Source: Dethiosulfatarculus sandiegensis (lineage in GTDB: Bacteria; Desulfobacterota; Desulfarculia; Desulfarculales; Desulfarculaceae). Taken from it: 64,000 bases of DNA. The stretch lies in contig NZ_AZAC01000029.1 in NCBI RefSeq assembly GCF_000931935.2, positions 85,429-149,428 of the forward strand. Reading direction: 5' to 3'. A model generated the notes under the pieces. That model had not been told where the DNA came from and searched no databases. It worked only from the letters and a program-made list of their open reading frames with translations. The translations under genes were made by a program, and so were the position numbers. The first letter of the stretch is position 1. The number at the start of each line of letters is the position of its first letter. Positions 44,807 to 54,192 of the stretch are shown piece after piece.

Positions 44807-45443
44807 AGGGGCATGCAAATCAGGCCGCAGGCGGGGGAGTTCTAAAAAAAATTCCCGAGAGGCCTGCGGTCTTGATTGTATGTGAGGGTGCAAAAACAGA
44901 ATTTGGCTATCTTGACGAATTCAAGAAAAATTTAGTATTCATAGACCCCGGTTGAATATTTTAGGGCCGAAGCAGATTCAAGCCACTGATCCTTTTTCCC
45001 TTGTGGAGGCTGCATTGAAGCAGGCAAAGCAATTTAAAAAGGATTTTGGTTTTGAATATACGGAAATTTGGTGTGTTTTTGATAGGGATCAGCATACCAT
45101 TTTTTCCGACGCCCAAATCCTGGCCAAGAAGCACAAGGTCAAGATTGCTTATTCCATACCCTGCTTTGAGTTATGGGTGATCCTGCATTACCAAGAACAG
45201 AATGCGGAAATCGATCCCAGAAAATTGATCTCTAGTTTAAAACACAAATGCGGGCTGGATGATTACGATAAAAACGGAAGTGCGTTGTTTAAGGTTCTGG
45301 AAGAAAATAGAGAAATAGCAACCATAAGGGCAAAGGCCCTGAGGAGGCGGCATGAAAAAGATGACCGCCCACCCTGGACTAATCCCAGCACAAATATGGA
45401 TGAGTTAATGGAAAGGCTTTATAAGCTTTTTGAGAAAAATTAA
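44799..45443 (+). pseudogene. RloB-like protein, frame-disrupted (two compensating shifts)
   Basis: An RloB-type gene begins at ATG 44799, overlapping the ATPase stop. The first 17 codons (MAKGACKSGRRRGSSKK) are in one frame; then an A8 run (44844-44851) moves the reading by one base, after which IPERPAVLIVCEGAKTEFGY continues in the second frame, carrying the TOPRIM-like CEG motif. A second shift, somewhere in 44886-44952, returns to the first frame, which runs LNILGPKQIQATDPFSLVEA to the stop at 45443, with WCVFDRDQHTIF near the middle. The two shifts cancel, so the corrected gene would be 214 codons. Causes could be gene decay, recoding at the A-run, or sequencing errors in homopolymers. 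As read, only a TOPRIM-less C-terminal piece is open. Confidence 0.75.
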
Positions 45444-45467
45444 AATCGGGTTTTAACCTCTGTGCCC

Positions 45468-45653
45468 TCATCCCCCTTCCGGCCAGGTGATTTCAAGCCC
45501 CAGGTTCAGTTTCATCATATTAAGGCAGGCCATAACGCGGCTTGCGTTCTTGGCCAGGGCGGGGAAGTCTTGCGCGTTTTGCTCGAGGGTTTGGATTTCT
45601 CTCTCCAACCTGGTTACCTGGTCTTTAAACTCTGTGAGCTTTTTTTGATCCAT
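45468..45653 (-). CDS. Small coiled-coil protein downstream of the CoA ligase (61 aa)
   Basis: The ATG at 45653 follows a strong AAGGAGG site with ideal spacing and starts 30 bp after the CoA-ligase stop, so it is probably a true gene in that operon. The chain is a heptad-rich helix (KKLTEFKDQVTRLEREIQTL) with one cysteine and a short tail. No family recognised; it may bind or stabilise the ligase. Confidence 0.6.
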   Translation of the reverse strand: MDQKKLTEFKDQVTRLEREIQTLEQNAQDFPALAKNASRVMACLNMMKLNLGLEITWPEGG

Positions 45654-45682
45654 AGAAATACCACCTCCTTGGCGCTTTAAGT

Positions 45683-47008
45683 TCAGCGCAGATCCACAAA
45701 CCGCCTGGCCTTAAGCTCATAGCGGGGCAAGCTGCCGAATTCATGGGCCTCCAGGTGATAACCCAGGTTGGTGTTGAGCCTCAACCGGTCCGCCAGGTTC
45801 TTCAAAATGGCGTCTTTTTGGTCCAAAGCTTCCGGGAAAAGTTCCACCTTCAGGGTTATGCGGTCGTTATCGTTTATCTTTTCCACCACCACCTGGTATT
45901 CGTCGCCCAATTCGTCAAAGCTTCTGACAACTTCTTCTATGGCCGCAGGCGAGAGCAGAACCCCCTTGACCTTGGTTATGTCGTCGGCCCGGCCCAGAAC
46001 TCCGCCCTGGATCAGTTTAAAGCTGCGGCCGCAGGAACAGGTCTTCCCGGCCCATTGGATAATGTCGTTGGAATCAAAGCGGATGCAGGGCTGAGCCAGC
46101 CTGTCCAGGGCGGTTATCACCATCTTGCCCTTTTGCCCGGGTTCGGTTATGGGCTCGCCGGTTATCATGTCTTCAATCTCAACCAGGAACATGGCCTGGT
46201 TTACATGCAACCCTCCGGACTGGTCTTGGCACTCATAGCTCCAGGCGCCGATCTCCGTGGCCCCGGCATGGTCATAGACCTTGGCTCCCCAGGTTTTTTG
46301 CAGGCGGTTTTTGGTGGCCGGTATGGAGGCGCCGGGCTCCCCGGCGCAGGTTATGCGTTTTATCCCCAACTCAGCCGGGTCAAGGCCCATCTCCTCCTTG
46401 GCCAGGCGGGCCATATTCAATAGATAGGTGGGGGTCCCCATAAGGGCGCTGGCCTTTAGCTCCTGAATCTTTAAGATTCTGGATCTGGTATCGAGCACCC
46501 CGCCGGGGACCACCTCGCAGCCCAGTTTTTCAGCTGCGTAATGGCCTGCCCAAAAGGCTACGAATATGTTGTAGCCAAAGGGAAAAAACACCCTGTCAGA
46601 AGGACGGTAGCCCTGGGCCCAGAGTATGTAGCACCAGGCCTCCGACCACCATTCCCAGTCCTGCCAGGAATCCGCCTGGTAAATGGGTTTGCCTGTGGTG
46701 CCCGAGGTTTGGCGGAATTCGGCCACTTTTTCGAGGGGAAGGCAAAGAAGTCCGCCATAGGGAAAGGGCTCCCGCTCCTGGGCCGTTTTTAAAAGGGCCT
46801 TGTCCACCTTGGGCACCAGGCGGATATCATCCATTGTCTTGATGTCTTCCGGAATCAGCCCGGCCTTGCGGTAAAGTTCGCCGTAAAAAGGGGATCTCTC
46901 ATAGGCCCATTTGACCATGCGCCTGAATTTTGCCAGTTGAAGCTTTTCCAGCTCCGGCTGGGGCAGGGTCTCAAGGTATGGGTTCCAATACATCGGGGCC
47001 GGGCTCAT
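45683..47008 (-). CDS. Phenylacetate-CoA ligase family enzyme (PaaK-type)
   Basis: AMP-forming ligase of 441 aa that activates an (aryl) carboxylic acid to its CoA thioester. The ATP-binding loop is FRQTSGTTGKPIYQ (T101-P108), and HAGATEIGAW is the second core motif. A CSCGRSF cluster near residue 340 is common in PaaK relatives. Length is standard for PaaK. It sits directly downstream of a complete DctPQM transporter, with only 19 bp between, so the transporter probably brings in its substrate. Phenylacetate, another aromatic acid, or a related acid are all possible. Confidence 0.9.
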   Translation of the reverse strand: MSPAPMYWNPYLETLPQPELEKLQLAKFRRMVKWAYERSPFYGELYRKAGLIPEDIKTMDDIRLVPKVDKALLKTAQEREPFPYGGLLCLPLEKVAEFRQTSGTTGKPIYQADSWQDWEWWSEAWCYILWAQGYRPSDRVFFPFGYNIFVAFWAGHYAAEKLGCEVVPGGVLDTRSRILKIQELKASALMGTPTYLLNMARLAKEEMGLDPAELGIKRITCAGEPGASIPATKNRLQKTWGAKVYDHAGATEIGAWSYECQDQSGGLHVNQAMFLVEIEDMITGEPITEPGQKGKMVITALDRLAQPCIRFDSNDIIQWAGKTCSCGRSFKLIQGGVLGRADDITKVKGVLLSPAAIEEVVRSFDELGDEYQVVVEKINDNDRITLKVELFPEALDQKDAILKNLADRLRLNTNLGYHLEAHEFGSLPRYELKARRFVDLR

Positions 47009-47027
47009 GATCTCCTCCCTGAAAAAA

Positions 47028-48329
47028 TCAATACATCAGCTCGGGCAGCCAGGTGACAAAGCCGGGGAAGGCCACTAAAAAGGCGGTTCCCACAATAAGG
47101 GCGACCAGAAAAGGCAGAACTCCGGCAAATATCTCCTCCAGAGGGATGCTGCGATCGATTCCGCTCACCACATACACATTGATCCCCACAGGCGGGGTGA
47201 TGACTCCCATTTGGGTGACCAGCACAATGATCACCCCGAACCAGATGGGGTCGTAACCCAGGTCCATGACAATGGGATAGAAAATGGGGATGGTGAGCAT
47301 GATCAGGGCCAGGGCGTCTATGAAGCACCCGCCGATCAGATAGACTAAAATAATCAGGCTTATGATCACATAACCCGGGGCGTTCATCTCGGCCACCCAT
47401 TGGGCCACCTGGAAAGGTATGCGTGAGACCGCCAGAAAATGGCCAAAGACCACAGCGCCCGCCACCAAAAGCAGCACCATGCAGGAAGTGCGCAGGGTTT
47501 CGTAAAGGGATTTGGTGAATCCGCCCCAGGTGATCTGTTTTCTGAGCAGCGCCACCAGCAGCACGGCGGCCGCTCCGACTGCTCCGGCCTCCGTAGGGGT
47601 GAAAAAGCCGGTGAACAACCCGCCCATGACCAGTAAAAATACGATCATGGTCTCGACCACCCCGGTCAGGGAGCTGAATCTGTCCCGCCAGCAGTAGGCC
47701 TCGCAGACCGGGCCCTGTTTGGGAAACATCCTGCAATAAATGTTCACCGCTATGGTGAAGCAGATGGTCATGAAAATGGCGGGTATGATTCCGGCCACAA
47801 ACAAAACGCCAATGGATTGTTCGGTGAGAATGCCGTAGACGATCAGAACCACGCTGGGCGGCATGAGCATGCCCAGGCCGCCGCCGGAGGCAACCGAACC
47901 GGCGGCGAGTTTGTTGCCGTAGCCGTATCTTTTCATCTCAGGCAGGCCCACTGTGGCCATGGTCGCGGCTGTGGCCGGTGATGAGCCGCAGACTGCGCCA
48001 AAGGCGGTGCAGGCGCAGACCGTGGCCGTGGCCAGGCCTCCTTTTTGTGAGCCCACAAATTTGTAGGCGGAATCATAGAGGCGTCTGCTGATGCCCGCGT
48101 TAAAGGCAAATTGCCCCATCAGAATAAAAAGTGGAATAATAGTGAGGCCATAGGAGGAGTAAACCTGATAAAAATCCCTGGCCATCAGTTTAAGCCCCGA
48201 GGCCGGGGTGCGCAGCAGGCAGAATCCAACCAATCCCACCAGCGTCATGACATAGGCCACCGGCATGCGGGTGAAAAAGATCAAGACCAGTGCGACAATA
48301 CCTATCAAACCGACTATCGTAGGATCCAT
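47028..48329 (-). CDS. dctM: TRAP transporter large permease (DctM), second locus
   Basis: 433-aa permease with about 12 spans and standard DctM signatures (ACTAFGAVCGSSPATAATMATV, MLMPPSVVLIVYGILTEQSIG, TPTEAGAVGAAAVL). It begins in the last base of the dctQ stop (TGATG overlap), so the two are translationally coupled. Next downstream is the PaaK-type ligase, which is expected to act on the imported acid. Confidence 0.95.
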   Translation of the reverse strand: MDPTIVGLIGIVALVLIFFTRMPVAYVMTLVGLVGFCLLRTPASGLKLMARDFYQVYSSYGLTIIPLFILMGQFAFNAGISRRLYDSAYKFVGSQKGGLATATVCACTAFGAVCGSSPATAATMATVGLPEMKRYGYGNKLAAGSVASGGGLGMLMPPSVVLIVYGILTEQSIGVLFVAGIIPAIFMTICFTIAVNIYCRMFPKQGPVCEAYCWRDRFSSLTGVVETMIVFLLVMGGLFTGFFTPTEAGAVGAAAVLLVALLRKQITWGGFTKSLYETLRTSCMVLLLVAGAVVFGHFLAVSRIPFQVAQWVAEMNAPGYVIISLIILVYLIGGCFIDALALIMLTIPIFYPIVMDLGYDPIWFGVIIVLVTQMGVITPPVGINVYVVSGIDRSIPLEEIFAGVLPFLVALIVGTAFLVAFPGFVTWLPELMY

Positions 48330-48811
48330 CAGCCCAAAGCCCTCCTGATTTTATTCAGACAATCCGTTGCAATAACCAGAGTCAGAACACAAAAGGCCAC
48401 AGCCACCAGATACACAAAGGCATAGGTGGGCAACTCCAGGCTCATGGAGACTTCACCGCTTTTTTTTTGCACAGCCGCATATCCGAACATCTGCCAGGAG
48501 ACCAGGCCGAATAAAATTGTTGCGGCCAGGGCGGTAAAGGCGTCGGTTATGTCTTGTGTCCTGTCTGTAAGTCTGCGCATGAGAAGGTCCACCCCCACAT
48601 GCCCTTTCTCCACATGGGTTTGGGGCATGGCGCAGGCCAGCACAATCGTGGCCAAAAGGCTGACTATTTCCACGGCTCCGAATATGGGGGAGCCCATTTT
48701 TCTTAAAATCACATCCAGACAGGTGAGCAGCATCATGCCGACCAGGGCGGCTGCGCCCAGGCGCTTCAGAGTTCCCACAAGCCAATCAACGAAAACCTGC
48801 CATTTTTGCAA
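48329..48811 (-). CDS. dctQ: TRAP transporter small permease (DctQ), second locus
   Basis: About 160 aa, four predicted spans, family-typical LTCLDVILRKMGSPIFGAVEIV. The start is set at a TTG (48811) because GGAGG lies six bases before it; an alternative TTG at 48826 has the site inside the coding sequence, and the first ATG is much later. It overlaps dctM by one base. Confidence 0.88.
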   Translation of the reverse strand: MQKWQVFVDWLVGTLKRLGAAALVGMMLLTCLDVILRKMGSPIFGAVEIVSLLATIVLACAMPQTHVEKGHVGVDLLMRRLTDRTQDITDAFTALAATILFGLVSWQMFGYAAVQKKSGEVSMSLELPTYAFVYLVAVAFCVLTLVIATDCLNKIRRALG

Positions 48812-48872
48812 AACGGTCCTCCCCAAACAGAGGTTGGTGAACTGAGTAAGGTCTTAAACAGGCCGCAACTGA

Positions 48873-48908
48873 CCCGCCCGGCAGGCTGCCCGCAGACTGC
48901 CGGGCGGG
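48873..48908 (-). repeat. Perfect 12-bp hairpin between dctP and dctQ (second DctPQM locus)
   Basis: CCCGCCCGGCAG (48873-48884) pairs perfectly with CTGCCGGGCGGG (48897-48908). It lies in the 174-bp gap after dctP on the minus strand. T residues follow only on the plus side, so on the transcribed strand it works, if at all, by stability or readthrough control. Confidence 0.65.
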
Positions 48909-48985
48909 TTTGGCTTTTTTCTTTGGAACTTAAAAAAAACGCCTTTGCTCAGACCGGGTTTGGCTGTACAAAGGCATTTTTGGCT

Positions 48986-50014
48986 TTATTTTTTATATTT
49001 TTCCAGGGCCGCCTTGGTGAAATCCAAGGCCTTTTGAGCAGGGATCCCCTTTTTGGAGGCTGCTTTTACATACTCGTCCAAAACCGGCATGGTGGTCTTG
49101 CCCCAACGCTCAAGTTCTTCAGCTGAAAGCTTGATGATCTTGCGCCCCTTGGATTTAAGAGCCTCATAGCCAAGCTTGTCGCTTTCATCCCAGGCCTCGC
49201 CGTGCTTGCCCACCCATTCCCGGTTGATTTCCTCTATGGCCTTTTGGGCGTCTTTGGGAAGTTCGTTCCATTTATCCTTGTTCATGATTACATAGAAGGT
49301 GGTGGTGTAGGAGTTGCTTGAGTTTTCCGTGCAATAGCCCACTACTTCGGCCATTTTCCAGCCTTTGTTCACCTCCATGGGATAAAGGGCCCCGTCAACC
49401 ACTCCCCTTTGCAGGGACTGGTACAACTCAGGCATGGGCATGGCAACCGGAGTTCCGCCAAGGGCCTTGACCACCTTGGCCGTGGTTCCGTGGGAGCGGA
49501 TCTTCAAGCCCTTTAAATCCTCCATCTTGCGAACCGGTTTGTCTTTGGTGTGCAAAAGGCCGGGACCGTGGGCGTGCAGATACATTACCTTGACGTCCGA
49601 GAGCTCCTTGGGCTTGAACTCCTGGTAAACAGCATTGACCACCTTGGTTGCAACCTTGCCGTTGGGATAGCCCAGGGGCAGGTCCACCACTTCCATCAGG
49701 GGAAACCGGCCCCTGGTATAGCCGAACAGACAGAACCCCATATCGCTAATTCCCTGAACCACACCGTCATAAACCTGTTTGGCCTTGGTCAGGGTGCCGC
49801 CGGGGAAGAACTCGACAATAACTTTTCCGTTGGTGCGCTTTTCCACTTCCCGGCACCAGGACTTGGCCAGTCTGGCTTGAATGTGCGTAGGCGGGAAAAA
49901 GCAGGAATAGGTAAGTTTGATTGGATCCTGGGCCAGGGCCATGCCCATGGAGCCCAAAAGCAGGGTGAAAAATAAAAGTGAACCCACTGTCAGAGCCAAG
50001 GATCTGCGAATCAT
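48986..50014 (-). CDS. dctP: TRAP transporter solute-binding protein (DctP), second locus
   Basis: 342-aa periplasmic binding protein: signal peptide MIRRSLALTVGSLLFFTLLL with cleavage near GMALA, then the DctP core with the ligand-binding arginine in LKGLKIRSHGTTAKV and LYQSLQRGVVDGALYPMEV. The ATG at 50014 follows GGGAGGGAG. First gene of dctP-dctQ-dctM-ligase-small protein. The PaaK-type ligase suggests an aromatic or similar acid as ligand. Confidence 0.93.
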   Translation of the reverse strand: MIRRSLALTVGSLLFFTLLLGSMGMALAQDPIKLTYSCFFPPTHIQARLAKSWCREVEKRTNGKVIVEFFPGGTLTKAKQVYDGVVQGISDMGFCLFGYTRGRFPLMEVVDLPLGYPNGKVATKVVNAVYQEFKPKELSDVKVMYLHAHGPGLLHTKDKPVRKMEDLKGLKIRSHGTTAKVVKALGGTPVAMPMPELYQSLQRGVVDGALYPMEVNKGWKMAEVVGYCTENSSNSYTTTFYVIMNKDKWNELPKDAQKAIEEINREWVGKHGEAWDESDKLGYEALKSKGRKIIKLSAEELERWGKTTMPVLDEYVKAASKKGIPAQKALDFTKAALEKYKK

Positions 50015-50845
50015 GATCTCCCTCCCTGTTTGATCCATGCCTTAAAAAAAGTTTTACCCGGCCGTTTGACGCCTTTTGGGTTTATGGCTGGGTAAAGGGT
50101 CGTGATTTCCTGATTAGAATTTTTAAAGGCCGGTTTGTTCAGTTTTCCTGAAATTCCGGTCGGGAACTGGGATAAAGGGATTTACGCAGCCATGATATCT
50201 CAATATGGCAATAAATGTATAGAGACATATGGGTTTAATCAGAAAATAGTCCAGCAGTCTGCCTTAAGCCATACTTGAAAAACCGGCAAACAACTCTGGA
50301 ATTTTTTTGCCAACTGGAAATCAAAAGGGGATTTCTCTCTTCAAAATGGCGAAAATTGCTAAAATATGAGGGTAACCTACCGATGGTGATGGCGTATGGA
50401 TATCTTGTGAGGGGTGAGATGAGGGTGAAAAGTGATTTTTTTTGAAAAAAATGCATTTTTTTTAACGCTGATAAATTAGCGCCCACTGGCCGAGACCTGG
50501 CAAAAAATAAAACGGAAACAAGCACAAAAGGGCTTAATTCGTCAAAACTTCCTGTTTTTTAATGCAGGAAGCTATGTGAAAAAAGATTTGGCAAGTTTGT
50601 TTTTAGTTGCCGGATTTAGTAGTGATAATTCCCCTGTAAATAGCCACTTTTGCCTGATTGGCTTGGGGTATGGGCAATTGTCTGTAACGAAGTATAATCA
50701 AGTTATCCCGCCTTCAGGTGGGATAACAAGGCAGAGGCGGAGTCAGGGCTGATTTTTCTCGGGGCTTCGTCGCATTAATTGGATTTGTAAATAAATAATC
50801 CAGACTCAGGTGAAAAACCGAATCTAGGTGGTTGGAGGCAAGACC
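50015..50845. other. Divergent region between TRAP locus and glutamate dehydrogenase
   Basis: No gene supported; a 96-codon minus frame (50235-50525) lacks a ribosome site. The hairpin TTATCCCGCC/GGTGGGATAA (50703-50726) lies about 120 bp before the gdh start and could be an operator or leader hairpin. The rest is AT-rich, as expected for two promoters. Confidence 0.5.
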
Positions 50846-53800
50846 ATGACCATCGGCACAGAACAAAACCCTGTGAATGAGAACGCCCAGATCGAGGCTC
50901 GCAGGCAAGCCGCTTTTATGCGGAGTCTGCAGAAAAACCTTAAGCACATGAATAAGGGATCGGGCGACAGCCTGAAATGGCTTCAGGAAAATATGCCCTA
51001 CTATTTCTTCATTACCATGAAGGAAGACCCTCAGGCCGTTTTGAATCTGGCCAACCAGTTGGATCAGGTAAAACAGCAGCTCAAGGTAAACCTTATAGAT
51101 GAAGACGAACAGCTGATCCTGGCCCGGGTTGACCGCCCCGGTTCCTTTTACGACACCCTAAGATCCATAAGACATCGCAAAATCGGGTATTCCGAGATGG
51201 TTCACTCTTTGTCGCCTTTGCCTGACTCAGATGAATACCTGGAGGTGCAGAAGATTGAATTCGGCATCAAGACTCCCCAGGAGATTGCAGATGCCGAAAA
51301 TGTGCAGCTCCCCCAGGGCCTGGCCAAGCGGGTGCGCAGGATTATGAAGGAAAATTACCCTGACTTTGATTTCCGCCGCTTCCAGGAGTATTTGCGGCTT
51401 TTATGGGTCAATAACGAATCCTATGTACGCATGAGCCCGCCTTTGCGCCTGGCCCGTATTCTCTGGCTGTATCAGCAGGGCAACCAGCATGACGGTCTTT
51501 ACCTTGACGTGGAAGAAGTTGAAGAGGCTGAGGGCGGCCGCCAAAGCGGTGAGACCAGGGTGCTCTTTGCTGTGGGCAACCCGGCCCAAAGCGGATTCAT
51601 GGCCCAGGCCATGGAGGTTTTCTCCCGTTTGGACGTGGGTGTGCGCAGGCTTTACGGCCTTAACATCACCACCAAGTATCATACTTATTTCCTGGGCACC
51701 ATGTATGTTCGCCCCCATGCCGGAGGCTTCCTGGAAAAGACCAGCGAACTCTTTGAAAAGCTGAAAGTAGAACTTTACAATACCCAGATTCTGAGCCCCA
51801 GCACTGCCTCTTACTTGAAATTCCTGGCCGAAGGAGTTTACAGCGGCGAAGAGGCCTCTTTGGCCAACACCTTTATCTCCTTTGCCCACACCAGCCTGGC
51901 TCACGCCCACCCGGACAGGTTTGACCTGGAGACGGTGAAGATCGCCTTCCATGCCCATCCGGAGATGGCCCACACCCTTATAAACCTGTTCCGGGCCAGG
52001 TTTGATCCCGATTTAAAAGACAGGGATGCGAAATACCAGGAGCTTTTGGCCCAGACCGAAGAGGCCGTGGCCAACTACAATACAGGCCACAGGCACCTGG
52101 ACGAGGTGCGCAGGGAGATTTACCGCTGCATCCTGGTCTTTATCACCCACACATTGAAGACCAACTTCTTTGTGCCGGAAAAGCACGCCCTGGCCTTCAG
52201 GCTGGATCCTGCTTATCTGGAAGCTTTGGGCGATCAGTTTACAGGAGACCTGCCCGAAGACCGTCCCTTCAGGGTTACCTTTTTCTATGGCCGCTATGGG
52301 GCGGGCTATCATATCGGCTTCTCCGATATCGCCAGGGGCGGCTGGAGGACCATCATCTGCCGCAACCAGGATGAGTGGATCGCCAACTCGGCCAGCCTGT
52401 TCCGGGAGGTCTATGTGCTGGCCCACACCCAGCACTTGAAGAACAAGGATATCTATGAGGGCGGCTCCAAGCTGACCGTGGTCTGCGATGCCAGGAACCA
52501 GGGCTCTGAAGACGAGGTCGTCTCCAGGCTTTACAAGCTCCAGTACGGCATGACCAACGCCTTCTTGGACCTCTTTGTCACAGAAGGCGGCATGGCGGCC
52601 AATCCCAGGGTGGTTGACTACTATGGCGAGGAAGAACCCATTGAGATCGGCCCTGATGAGAATATGCATGACGCCATGATCGAGCAGATCGCCAAGCAGG
52701 CCAAGAAAAGGGGCTATGTGCTCGGCATCGGAATCATGAGCAGTAAAAGCGTGGGCATTAACCACAAGGAATATGGGGTTACCTCCAGAGGCGTCTACAA
52801 ATTCGCCGAGATCGCCATGGCGGATCAGGGTGTGGATATCCACAACGATTCCTTCAGCGTGTGCATCACCGGCGGCCCCTATGGGGATGTGGCAGGCAAC
52901 ATCATGAACCTGCTTCTGAACAACAGCCCCAAGGCCCGGATCCTTACCATTACAGACGGCATGGCCGCGGTCTATGATCCCAAGGGAATCGATCACAAGG
53001 CCCTGGGAGAAATCGTGCTGAAAAAGGATCTGGACGCCCTCAATCCGGAAGCCCTGAATCCGGGCGGATTCATCCAGTACCGCAACCAGCGCAAGACCGT
53101 GGATATGCGTGAGCTGTTTAAAAAGGTGGTCATGACTGAAAACGGTCTGGAAGAGAAGTGGATCACCAGTGACGAATACTACAGAGAGCTGGATAATCTT
53201 CTCTTCAGGGTGGAAACGGACCTGCTCCTTCCCTGCGGCGGCAGGCCGGAGACCATAGACGAGAACAATTGCCATAAACTTTTTGAGAGCGGCAAGTCCT
53301 CGGTTAAGGTCATTGTGGAAGGCGCCAACTCCTTTATCACCCCTGCGGCCAGAACCCACATACAGGACCAGGGCGTGGTCCTTATGAGGGATGCTTCGGC
53401 CAACAAGTGCGGGGTTATTTCCTCCTCCTACGAGATTATTGCCAACCTTCTGATGACCAATAAGGAATTCTTGAAGCACAAGGAGGAATATGTCTCCGAC
53501 GTGCTGGATATCCTGGACAGAAGGGCGGAGGACGAGGCCAACCTGATCCTCAAGCGTCATAAGGATGCCGGCGGCAAGGTGCGCTACAATGATATAAGCA
53601 ACAACTTGAGCCGTGATATCAACCGGCATTACGCCAGGCTCTTTGACTTTTTCCAGAAGAGGAGCGATCTGGCCGAGCATCCCATGTTCAAGAAGGTGAT
53701 CCTGAGCCATTTGCCGGCCATGATTTCCGAAAACGTTAAATTCCGGGGCCGGATCAAACAATTGCCTCCCAAGATCAAGTTCGCCATTCTGGCGGCTGAA

Positions 53801-53884
53801 TTGGCCACCACCATTGTGTACAAGGGCGGTTGGGATACTGATCTGGAAGGCAGACTTAAGAGCTTCATTAACGCCAGTTTCTAA
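50846..53884 (+). CDS. gdh: Large NAD-dependent glutamate dehydrogenase (about 1010 aa)
   Basis: Catabolic enzyme that turns glutamate into 2-oxoglutarate and ammonium, yielding NADH. The N-terminal half (about 1-480) is a regulatory extension seen in the large GDH class. The catalytic half shows SDIARGGWRTIICRNQDEW, the substrate-lysine motif EGGSKLTVV (K542) and FVTEGGMAANPRVVDYYG, then the Rossmann region ITGGPYGDVAGNIMN. With 1012 aa it is the shorter of the large NAD-GDH classes, not the 1600-aa type. The ATG at 50846 follows GGAGG. It is a single-gene unit with its own terminator. Together with alanine dehydrogenase it points to amino-acid breakdown. Confidence 0.93.
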   Translation: MTIGTEQNPVNENAQIEARRQAAFMRSLQKNLKHMNKGSGDSLKWLQENMPYYFFITMKEDPQAVLNLANQLDQVKQQLKVNLIDEDEQLILARVDRPGSFYDTLRSIRHRKIGYSEMVHSLSPLPDSDEYLEVQKIEFGIKTPQEIADAENVQLPQGLAKRVRRIMKENYPDFDFRRFQEYLRLLWVNNESYVRMSPPLRLARILWLYQQGNQHDGLYLDVEEVEEAEGGRQSGETRVLFAVGNPAQSGFMAQAMEVFSRLDVGVRRLYGLNITTKYHTYFLGTMYVRPHAGGFLEKTSELFEKLKVELYNTQILSPSTASYLKFLAEGVYSGEEASLANTFISFAHTSLAHAHPDRFDLETVKIAFHAHPEMAHTLINLFRARFDPDLKDRDAKYQELLAQTEEAVANYNTGHRHLDEVRREIYRCILVFITHTLKTNFFVPEKHALAFRLDPAYLEALGDQFTGDLPEDRPFRVTFFYGRYGAGYHIGFSDIARGGWRTIICRNQDEWIANSASLFREVYVLAHTQHLKNKDIYEGGSKLTVVCDARNQGSEDEVVSRLYKLQYGMTNAFLDLFVTEGGMAANPRVVDYYGEEEPIEIGPDENMHDAMIEQIAKQAKKRGYVLGIGIMSSKSVGINHKEYGVTSRGVYKFAEIAMADQGVDIHNDSFSVCITGGPYGDVAGNIMNLLLNNSPKARILTITDGMAAVYDPKGIDHKALGEIVLKKDLDALNPEALNPGGFIQYRNQRKTVDMRELFKKVVMTENGLEEKWITSDEYYRELDNLLFRVETDLLLPCGGRPETIDENNCHKLFESGKSSVKVIVEGANSFITPAARTHIQDQGVVLMRDASANKCGVISSSYEIIANLLMTNKEFLKHKEEYVSDVLDILDRRAEDEANLILKRHKDAGGKVRYNDISNNLSRDINRHYARLFDFFQKRSDLAEHPMFKKVILSHLPAMISENVKFRGRIKQLPPKIKFAILAAELATTIVYKGGWDTDLEGRLKSFINASF

Positions 53885-53929
53885 GTCCTCTTAACTGGTG
53901 TTGTTTAACACTACTTTTCGTATAAGTAT

Positions 53930-53968
53930 TGCCGGGCCTTTGTTTTTAAAGGCCCGGCATATTTTTTT
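53930..53968 (+). terminator. Rho-independent terminator of gdh
   Basis: TGCCGGGCCTTT (53930-53941) pairs perfectly with AAAGGCCCGGCA (53948-53959), followed by TATTTTTTT. A strong, canonical terminator. Confidence 0.95.
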
Positions 53969-54192
53969 GATTAACTCTTTCTGGACTTGGTCTGAGGACG
54001 CTTTGTAAAAAATTTGAACTTTATAAAGCGGCTGGAATTACCCGCCTCAGGAAAGATGTGTAATTCGCCCGGCTTTTTTATAAGCGGCCGCTTTCCCTTT
54101 AAGACTCTCTGCCGGATTGACTAATACCCTGTTGGCACTTAATCTTGGGTCAAAGCCCTTGCCTGTCCTATTATTCGAAAAGCGAGCCTGAA

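Noticed and set aside
50235..50525. 96-codon minus-strand frame before gdh
   Set aside because: AT-rich promoter region, no ribosome site, no domain.
52013..53761. 582-codon open frame antisense to glutamate dehydrogenase
   Set aside because: Lies wholly opposite a strongly supported gene; no ribosome site; composition matches codon-bias shadows.
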